This document shows positions 43,799-49,128 of a stretch of DNA of 49,128 bases, in pieces. The stretch's first letter is position 1; every line of letters starts with the position of its first letter. The notes under the pieces were generated by a model. The model was not told the DNA's origin, did no database searches, and saw nothing but the letters and a program-made list of their open reading frames with translations. Source of the stretch: an uncultured Oscillospiraceae bacterium (GTDB lineage: Bacteria; Bacillota; Clostridia; Oscillospirales; Oscillospiraceae); assembly GCA_910587255.1 (NCBI GenBank), contig CAJUKT010000010.1, positions 1 through 49,128 on the forward strand, given 5' to 3'. The translations under genes and the position numbers were made by a program.

Positions 43799-44191
43799 TC
43801 AGCCCAGCGATTTGGGGCCGAAGCCGTGGGGCAGAAGCTCCTTCAGGGGCAGCTTTACAAACGCCCCGTCCCCCCGGGCCACCAGCACGGTGAGCTCCGG
43901 CGCGAATTCGTAGAGCATCTGGCGGCAGGCCCCGCAGGGCCAGCAGTAATCCGTGCTGTTCCCCGCCACGGCCAGGGCGGAAAATTCCCGGCACCCCTCG
44001 CTGACGGCCTTGACCAGGGCGGTGCGCTCGGCGCAGATGGTGGAGCCGTAGGCGGCGTTTTCCACATTGCAGCCGGTGAACACCTGGCCGCCGGCGCACA
44101 GCAGGGCCGCCCCCACGGGAAAGCGGGAGTAGGGCACATAGGAGCGCTCCAGCATGGAAAAGGCCAGGTCTACCAGGGCTTGATCGGTCAT
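43799..44191 (-). CDS. cdd: cytidine deaminase
   Basis: A 130-residue homotetrameric-type zinc enzyme that deaminates cytidine and deoxycytidine to uridine forms. The zinc-binding and catalytic sequences are NVENAAYGSTICAERTA (Cys and the Glu proton shuttle) and PCGACRQ (two Cys). The N-terminal SYVPYSRFPVGAAL is also typical. The length is complete. The ribosome site is GGAAAGGAG. It stands alone, convergent to its neighbour. Confidence 0.95.
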   Translation of the reverse strand: MTDQALVDLAFSMLERSYVPYSRFPVGAALLCAGGQVFTGCNVENAAYGSTICAERTALVKAVSEGCREFSALAVAGNSTDYCWPCGACRQMLYEFAPELTVLVARGDGAFVKLPLKELLPHGFGPKSLG

Positions 44192-44320
44192 GTTTAAAAC
44201 TCCTTTCCAGATTGCGCCTATTGGCAGGCGGGGGACCTAACCGGCCCCTGATGCCTATAGTATACCAGCTTTTCTCCCCTGGCGGAAGGGGGAAAATGGG
44301 CCACGGGGCGATTTTTGTTG

Positions 44321-44349
44321 TTGCAATGCGGGGAAGTTTCTGTTATACT
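44321..44349 (+). promoter_or_regulatory. promoter for membrane protein gene
   Basis: TTGCAA at 44321-44326, a 17-bp spacer and TGT-TATACT (extended -10) at 44344-44349. Confidence 0.75.
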
Positions 44350-44460
44350 ATAGTGCGTTCGATGCCGGGGCGGCCCGCCCCGGGCCCGCCGAGGGAATAA
44401 AGCAGGCCGCGCCGGAGACGGTTCTCCCGCGGGCCATCAAAGATAAAAGGACGGATGACA

Positions 44461-45228
44461 ATGTTCGACAAAGGAAAGCGTGCGCGCCGCCAGAATGAGG
44501 ACGACAAGGTTTTTAACCGAATGCTCCTCTGGCTTGCGGCGGCGGTGGTGCTGGAGCTGCTGCTTTTGATGCTGCAAAAGGCATATGTGGAAATGACGTT
44601 CAGCGCGCCGGTGGCCAAAGGGCTGCTGGAGTTTTTCAAGATCTTTAACATCGCCGGGGTGGTGCTGCTGGCCGGCTGCGCCGTCTGGGCGGTCCTCTTC
44701 GCCCGGAGCGGGAAGCCTGTCGCGCTGCCCGCCATCCTGGCTGCGGCCAGCGGGGCGCTGTGGGTGGTGTCCCTGGTGTGCCGCTTCATCTACCCCGACG
44801 GGGTGCGCGTCCTCATGCTCTTCCCCGCCGGCGGCGCGGTGCTTATCGTCATCTTCTTCCTCTACCAGCGGCCCTTCTTCTATAACGCCGCCCTCACCTG
44901 CGGCGGGCTGCTGGCGGTATGGCTCCACAAGCAGTACTATATGAACCATCCCCGTCTCATCACCGCATGTATTGTGGGCGGGGTGGTGGTGCTGGCCCTG
45001 GCTGCGGCGCTGGCCTTCCAGCTGCGCCGGAACGACGGCGCCCTGGGGCGCATTCGGGTGCTGCCGCCCGAGTCCAACTACTTTATGACCTGGCTCACCT
45101 GCGGGGTCACTGCGGTGGTGATGGTGCTGGCGCTGGTGCTTGGGGTGTCCGCCAGCCAGTACCTGCTCTACGTCCTGGCGGGGTGGCTGTTTGCCCAGGC
45201 GGTGTTCTTCACCGTGAAAATGATGTGA
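44461..45228 (+). CDS. multi-pass membrane protein, unknown
   Basis: A 255-residue protein with a charged N-terminus (FDKGKRARRQNEDDK) and about seven to eight membrane helices. No family is recognised. It has no catalytic signature. The start at 44461 lies nine bases after AAGGA; ATG 44455 is too close to it. It has its own promoter and a strong terminator, so it is monocistronic. Confidence 0.68.
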   Translation: MFDKGKRARRQNEDDKVFNRMLLWLAAAVVLELLLLMLQKAYVEMTFSAPVAKGLLEFFKIFNIAGVVLLAGCAVWAVLFARSGKPVALPAILAAASGALWVVSLVCRFIYPDGVRVLMLFPAGGAVLIVIFFLYQRPFFYNAALTCGGLLAVWLHKQYYMNHPRLITACIVGGVVVLALAAALAFQLRRNDGALGRIRVLPPESNYFMTWLTCGVTAVVMVLALVLGVSASQYLLYVLAGWLFAQAVFFTVKMM

Positions 45229-45244
45229 GCGGAGCTGAAATTGA

Positions 45245-45285
45245 AAAAACGGGGGCCGGTTCCTTGGGAACCGGCCCCCGTTTTT
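45245..45285 (+). terminator. terminator after membrane protein gene
   Basis: A perfect 19-bp stem (45245-45263 with 45267-45285) ending in TTTTT. It is similar in sequence to the hairpin at 45482-45508. Confidence 0.9.
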
Positions 45286-45519
45286 GTCGAAAAAGCCTCG
45301 CAGCGTTCGCGCCCGCAGGCGCGAAGAAAATGAAATCCGTTTTCCCCGGCGGCATGTACGTCGGGAAAAACACTTCCCGGCCGAACAGTGTGCGAGTTGG
45401 CCGCCCCAGGCGGACAACGAGTGCGCACATGAGGCCGCAGCTTTTCCCGCCGGAAAAAGCTTTGCCTTTTTCGGCGGATTGGGGGCCGGTTCGGTACGAA
45501 CCGGCCCCTGCTTTTTTGT
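45286..45519. repeat. gene-free segment between two similar hairpins
   Basis: The segment holds a GCGTTCGCGCCCGCAGGCGC-type hairpin, and ends with a second terminator-like stem GGGGCCGGTTCG / CGAACCGGCCCC (45482-45508) plus six T. The two flanking hairpins share GGGGGCCGGTTC and GAACCGGCCCC, which suggests a duplicated or inserted unit. No gene is seen. Confidence 0.5.
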
Positions 45520-46470
45520 TCAGCGCACCCGCGCGCCCCGCTCACAGCGGTTGCCCCAGGCGTCAATCAGCTCATTGCCCCGGTAGACGCAGATAATCTC
45601 GCAGTTGTTGGAGCAGCCGCCGCAGCCGGCCTCCCGGGTGCGGAAGTCCATGTCCTCCACGGAAAAGTCAAAGGTCCGCCGCCCGCTGCCCCTTCTGGCC
45701 AGGATGGCCACCCCCAGGGCGCCCATCAGATGGCCGTTGGGGTCCACAATGACGGGACAGCCCAGGGTGCGCTCAAAGGCGGCCACAACCCCCTTGTTCT
45801 TGCTCACGCCGCCCTGGAACACCACCGGGGAGACGATTTTCTTGCCCTTGCCCACGTTGTTGAGGTAGTTGGCCGCCACCGCGTTGCAAACCCCCGCGAT
45901 GATATCCTCCCTGGGGTGGCCCATCTGGATCTTGTGCACCAGGTCGGACTCGGCGAATACGGTGCACCGGGCGGCGATGGGGGTGGGATGGGTGGAGCGC
46001 AGGGCATACTCGCCGATGTCCTCCACTTCGATGCCCAGCCGCTTGGCCTGGCTGGACAGAAAGGCCCCGGTGCCCGCAGCGCACAGGGTATTCATGGCGT
46101 AGTCCACCGCCACGCCGTTTTCCACCAAGATGATCTTGGAGTCCTGGCCGCCGATCTCCAGAATGGTGCGCACATCGGGGTAAAAGGTGGTGGTGCCCAC
46201 GGCATGGGCGGTGATCTCGTTTTTCACCATGGTGGCCCCCAGGATGGCCCCCACCAGCTTGCGGGCGGAGCCGGTGGTGCCGGTGGCCACGATTTTAAAC
46301 TTCGAGCTGTCAAACTGGCCGTCCAGCAGCCGAACCAGCTCCTTTACCGCGCCGATGGGATCGCCCTGGGTCCAGATGTACTGGCTGGCCAGGATGTTGT
46401 TTTTCTTGTCGATGATGACGCCCTTGGTGGAGATGGACCCCACATCGACGCCCAGATATGCGTGTTCCAA
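45520..46470 (-). CDS. 2-hydroxyacyl-CoA dehydratase-type activase
   Basis: A 316-residue ASKHA ATPase like HgdC/FldI: GVDVGSISTKGVIID at the N-terminus, GQDSKIILV, and the cluster Cys in NTLCAAGTGAFL and ARCTVFAESD that bridge a 4Fe-4S cluster in the dimer. It injects an electron into a partner dehydratase using ATP. The C-terminus has extra Cys (GCGGCSNNC, RCERG) beyond the usual activase end, possibly another cluster. It starts one base after the upstream dehydratase-like gene. Confidence 0.88.
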   Translation of the reverse strand: MEHAYLGVDVGSISTKGVIIDKKNNILASQYIWTQGDPIGAVKELVRLLDGQFDSSKFKIVATGTTGSARKLVGAILGATMVKNEITAHAVGTTTFYPDVRTILEIGGQDSKIILVENGVAVDYAMNTLCAAGTGAFLSSQAKRLGIEVEDIGEYALRSTHPTPIAARCTVFAESDLVHKIQMGHPREDIIAGVCNAVAANYLNNVGKGKKIVSPVVFQGGVSKNKGVVAAFERTLGCPVIVDPNGHLMGALGVAILARRGSGRRTFDFSVEDMDFRTREAGCGGCSNNCEIICVYRGNELIDAWGNRCERGARVR

Positions 46471-46471
46471 A

Positions 46472-47551
46472 TCAAAGTACCTTCTTTCTCATGTCGATCA
46501 TGTCGTAGAACGCCTCCAGCCGGGTCATGAGCCCCACGTCGCTGGTCTGGGCGTCGTAGGTGAGGTAGAGCACGGGGATTTTGTGGTCCGCGCTGATGTT
46601 TTGCAGCACCGGCATCACGTCGATCTCCGGGGTGCACCCGGCGGACTTGATGTGGACCAGGCCGTCATAGCCCCGCTCGGCGCACTCCCGGGCGTACCAG
46701 ATGTTGGCGGTGGAGGTGGGGCCCATGTCGTACTGGCACAGGTCGCGGATCTTCACCCGCAGGTTTTTCTGCCCGCTGCCATAGCGCAGAAATTGGTTGG
46801 TCACGTTCATCCAGCGGTGGACCTCCACCCCCATGCCGGCCAGCTTCTGCTCCAGCTCCAGATTGGAAAAGGCGTCCATGGCGGTATAGAACTCCCCCAC
46901 GATGCCCACCCGCAGGGGGTGCTGGGGCTTGTCCAGGGGGATGGACTGGAGGGAGCGCTTGGCGGCGCGGTAGCCCGCCTCCACGTCGGCGCGGCCCTGG
47001 GCTGTGTACATGGAGGTGAGGAAGTCCTGGTAGGCCCGCTGGTACTGGCCGCCGGAGGGATCAAAGCCGCAGTTCTTGTAATATTCAGCGGTGATCTCGT
47101 CTACGTATTCCGTCATCCGCAGGCCCTCCATGAACTGGACCAGGAAGCGGGCGTAATTCACTTTGGGATTGAAGCGGCGCACAACGCGGATATATTCCTT
47201 CTTTTTGGACATGTCGTACTCCGACAGGTTGATGAAGTCAAACTGATAGCCCAGATCCCTGAGAATCTGCTCCAGCAGCTCCCCGTAATAGCCCAGCCGG
47301 CACAGCCCATGGGTCATCAGCAGGGTGTCCGCCCCCGCCTCCAGGGCCTCGATCATGCTGCCCAGCATGGTTTTAAAGGGGGTGCACACGAAGTCTGGGC
47401 TGTATTTGGTGCCCAGCTCCATGGTGCGCTTGGTGAGGGGCGGGGGCATGACGTATTTGCAGCCCAGGGCCTGCTCCACAATGTATTTGAAAGCGCAGTT
47501 ATACTCCGCGTACCGGGGGAAGGAGACGTTTCTCGTTTTTACCTCTGCCAT
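46472..47551 (-). CDS. 2-hydroxyacyl-CoA dehydratase-like protein
   Basis: A 359-residue protein of the HgdB/FldC group: FPRYAEYNCAFKYIVEQALGCKYVMPP, LMTHGLCRLGYYGE and IKSAGCTPEIDVMP carry Cys suited to an iron-sulfur cluster. It lies between the activase-related gene upstream (1-base overlap, TAATG) and the activase downstream. No CoA transferase or acyl-CoA gene is nearby, so a classical fermentation role is doubtful. Such three-part sets are common in clostridia and of unknown function. Confidence 0.83.
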   Translation of the reverse strand: MAEVKTRNVSFPRYAEYNCAFKYIVEQALGCKYVMPPPLTKRTMELGTKYSPDFVCTPFKTMLGSMIEALEAGADTLLMTHGLCRLGYYGELLEQILRDLGYQFDFINLSEYDMSKKKEYIRVVRRFNPKVNYARFLVQFMEGLRMTEYVDEITAEYYKNCGFDPSGGQYQRAYQDFLTSMYTAQGRADVEAGYRAAKRSLQSIPLDKPQHPLRVGIVGEFYTAMDAFSNLELEQKLAGMGVEVHRWMNVTNQFLRYGSGQKNLRVKIRDLCQYDMGPTSTANIWYARECAERGYDGLVHIKSAGCTPEIDVMPVLQNISADHKIPVLYLTYDAQTSDVGLMTRLEAFYDMIDMRKKVL

Positions 47552-48479
47552 TACAGCTTACCCTCCTGAAAGCGGATGATGTCGATAAAGCTCTCCAGCC
47601 GGGTCTCCACCCCGGCGGTGCCGCTCTGGCTGTCCAGCACCAGGTTCAGCATGGGCACGCCCTTCACCCGCCGGGCGATGAGCTCATTGACCATGGCGTC
47701 CGGGCCGCAGGGGAAGGCGCTGAGCAGGATGATGCCGTCCACATCATTTTGCCGCAGGGCGATGCCGCCCAGAATCTCCCGGCTGAGCTCCCACTTGCAG
47801 GTGGGGGACAGCTCCCGGCTTTTTTCAGCGCCGTGTCCCGGTCCGCCATGTCTGCCCGCAGGGGGATCACCCCCGCCCGCTTCAGGTAGTCGGTGACCGG
47901 CCGGCCCATATACGGGTCGTCGATGACGTAGCTGTGGGCGGCGATGAGCACCTTGAGGCCGTCGTGCCTGTACTGCTGGTCATATTTCTGCACCCGGGCC
48001 TTGTGATGGGCGGCCTCCGCCTTTTTGGCCTGCTTATAGGCCCGCCGCACGGCCTTGGGCGGGCAGCCCAGACGCTTGCCCAGGCCCAGGAACGCGTCCT
48101 CCTCGTTTTTTTTCTGTTCCCCGTCCACCTCGTAGGAGAGGAACTCCTGGCCGGAGTCCCGAAATACCCCCCGCACCAGGTCGGGGGTGGACTCAAACCG
48201 GGTGCACATGCTCCGCTGGCGCCCGAAATTGCTCACCCGGGGCACCAGGATGTAGTCGCACTTGCCCACCAGCGCCGCCACATGGCCCAGGTAGATTTTC
48301 AGCGACAGGCAGGCCTCGTCAATGGCCAGGGCGGTGCCCCGGTCCAGGATATCCCGGTCGGTGGGGGCGCTGACCGCCACCTCCATGCCCAGCTCCTGGA
48401 AAAAGGTGCGCCACAGCGCATAGTAGCGGTAATACAGCAGGGCCCGGGGCAGGCCGATGGTTATTGTCTGTTTATCCAT
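47551..48479 (-). pseudogene. acyl-CoA dehydratase activase-related protein (DUF2229), frameshifted
   Basis: It starts at 48479 (MDKQTITIGLPRALLYYRYYALW) after GAGGAT. The frame holds to DRDTALKK, then at a run of six A (plus-strand 47820-47825) the sense moves to the -1 frame, giving SRELSPTCKWELSREILGGIAL and ending DIIRFQEGKL at 47551. One A added to the run restores a single protein of about 310 residues. It is a homopolymer error, a real loss, or slippage. It is the first gene of the activase operon. Confidence 0.78.
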
Positions 48480-48530
48480 GTTGGCAATCCTCTGTGTGTT
48501 GAGATGGGCGGCAGGGCCGCCGGGATAAAT

Positions 48531-48563
48531 AAAAAAGAGAGGCACGCCAACGGCGTGTCTCTC
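48531..48563 (-). terminator. terminator after tRNA-Leu(CAG)
   Basis: On the minus strand GAGAGACACGCC / GGCGTGCCTCTC with a GTT loop, followed by six T. Confidence 0.85.
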
Positions 48564-48566
48564 TTT

Positions 48567-48653
48567 TGGTGCGCGAGGCGGGAGTCGAACCCGCACGCCC
48601 TTGCGAGCACTGGCACCTGAAGCCAGCGAGTCTACCAATTCCACCACTCGCGC
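48567..48653 (-). tRNA. tRNA-Leu (anticodon CAG)
   Basis: An 87-base class II tRNA with encoded CCA. Acceptor stem GCGCGAG / CTCGCGC, anticodon loop TTCAGGT in a CTGGC/GCCAG stem, a long variable arm and GGTTCGA in the T loop. It reads CUG codons. It is divergent from the tRNA-Leu(GAG). Confidence 0.96.
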
Positions 48654-48683
48654 ATTTGGCAGCTGACCTTCAGCGCGAAATAA

Positions 48684-48712
48684 ATATTACCATGCCGGAC
48701 GCCTGTTGTCAA
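48684..48712 (-). promoter_or_regulatory. promoter of tRNA-Leu(CAG)
   Basis: On the minus strand TTGACA, a 17-bp spacer and TAATAT. Confidence 0.8.
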
Positions 48713-48726
48713 CAGTTTTTTTACTC

Positions 48727-48755
48727 TTGACAAAAAAGTTTTTGCGCATTATAAT
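48727..48755 (+). promoter_or_regulatory. promoter of tRNA-Leu(GAG)
   Basis: A full consensus promoter: TTGACA, a 17-bp spacer and TATAAT. It lies back to back with the promoter of the other tRNA-Leu. Confidence 0.85.
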
Positions 48756-48799
48756 TTAGCTGTTCCCGCCGGAGGGGAGGGCCCTGCGGCGCGGCGTAT

Positions 48800-48885
48800 G
48801 CGGATGTGCTGGAACTGGTAGACTGGCTAGCTTGAGGTGCTAGTGGCCCACGGCCGTACGGGTTCGAGTCCCGTCATCCGCACCA
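48800..48885 (+). tRNA. tRNA-Leu (anticodon GAG)
   Basis: An 86-base class II tRNA with encoded CCA. Acceptor stem GCGGATG / CATCCGC, anticodon loop TTGAGGT in a CTAGC/GCTAG stem, a long variable arm and GGTTCGAG in the T loop. It reads CUC and CUU codons. Confidence 0.96.
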
Positions 48886-48894
48886 AAAGAACCG

Positions 48895-48950
48895 AACAGT
48901 TTAGATGCCGTGGGCTGAACGCCTACGGCATCAACTGTTTCCGGGCTTTT
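48895..48950 (+). terminator. inverted repeat after tRNA-Leu(GAG)
   Basis: Paired arms AACAGTT and GATGCCGT with ACGGCATC and AACTGTT around a 13-base loop, then CCGGGCTTTT. The T-run is short, so it may be a weak terminator or a structural part of an integrated element. Confidence 0.5.
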
Positions 48951-49056
48951 CATCCCCTCAAATTTCTCAAGCCGAACGACAGATGCCAGTAAGCGTCAAA
49001 TAGGGCTGAACCTACACCCCCTATGGTAGAATAGGAAGGAAGGGGGTGAAGGGTGG

Positions 49057-49128
49057 ATGCCGGAAGAACTGAAGTGCCAAAATTGTGGAAAAGGGTTTAT
49101 CCCAACGTGCCATATAACACGGCAGAAA
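49057..49128 (+). CDS. start of a zinc-finger-type protein (3' truncated)
   Basis: ATG 49057 follows AAGGGGGTGA and opens 24 codons to the window edge: MPEELKCQNCGKGFIP followed by TCHITRQK. The CxxC and Cys-His pairs suggest a zinc finger or ribbon. The AT-richer base use and the position just past a tRNA gene suggest an integrated element, which cannot be confirmed here. Confidence 0.55.
   Translation, partial: MPEELKCQNCGKGFIPTCHITRQK

Noticed and set aside
47815..47830. Programmed -1 frameshifting at A6-G
   Set aside because: In the reading phase used (CTG AAA AAA GCC), tandem slippage of two lysine tRNAs would need pairing with GAA, and no stimulatory stem was obvious. A lost A is simpler.
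48480..48647. N-terminal extension of the activase-related protein
   Set aside because: The extra residues (MVELVDSLASGA...) are simply the translation of the tRNA-Leu gene and its terminator.

Overview
The window is chromosomal DNA from a GC-rich, low-redundancy Firmicute. Class III fructose-bisphosphatase, the UPF0210/UPF0237 pair, VanW and SLH-type surface proteins, a 2-hydroxyacyl-CoA dehydratase-like set, strong Shine-Dalgarno sites and TTGACA/TATAAT promoters all fit a gut clostridial lineage such as Oscillospiraceae (Flavonifractor-like). This assignment is an inference from gene content and style, not from a marker gene.

Layout. 1-6.2 kb (+): 3' part of fbp, a vanW-type surface protein with DUF2461, and an S41-like lipoprotein. 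6.2-9.1 kb (-): yfbR-like nucleotidase, GNAT, ACT protein and UPF0210. 9.3-13.4 kb (-): an AT-richer accessory island of two paralogous cassettes, each a membrane-anchored XRE regulator followed by a small secreted protein, with a twice-frameshifted secreted papain-like gene between them. 13.6-19.9 kb (+): mtaB, mscS, tmk, a GlcNAc-type PTS EIICB plus EIIA, and an SDR. 19.9-22.3 kb (-): zinc ribbon protein, DUF4177, SPFH and NfeD. 22.6-25.5 kb (+): THUMP methyltransferase, lipid kinase, nitrilase. 25.8-27.0 kb (-): tsaE-tsaB, divergent from rodA and an Ig/SLH protein (27.2-29.4 kb, +). 29.5-41.2 kb (-): a long run of M32 peptidase, phosphatase, small export protein, uvrA, CPCC, MmcQ, DUF5131, M28, YbaK, EamA and uvrB. 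42.0-45.2 kb: cation antiporter, helical protein, cdd (-) and a membrane protein. 45.5-48.5 kb (-): activase and 2-hydroxyacyl-CoA dehydratase-like operon. 48.6-48.9 kb: two divergent tRNA-Leu genes, then the start of an AT-richer stretch that may be a mobile element.

Most unusual content. (1) The twin regulator/secreted-protein cassettes: the extracytoplasmic tail of each regulator carries a 15-residue motif that resembles the mature N-terminus of its own secreted partner, in a cassette-matched way. (2) A 160-bp MITE-like element present three times with 3-bp TAA/TTA target duplications; one copy interrupts an old uvrB start, and conceptual excision restores a good UvrB N-terminus. (3) Two further dispersed repeat families, one lying directly after stop codons in the sense orientation. 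(4) A perfect parS site, and a structured leader with a terminator before the antiporter gene.
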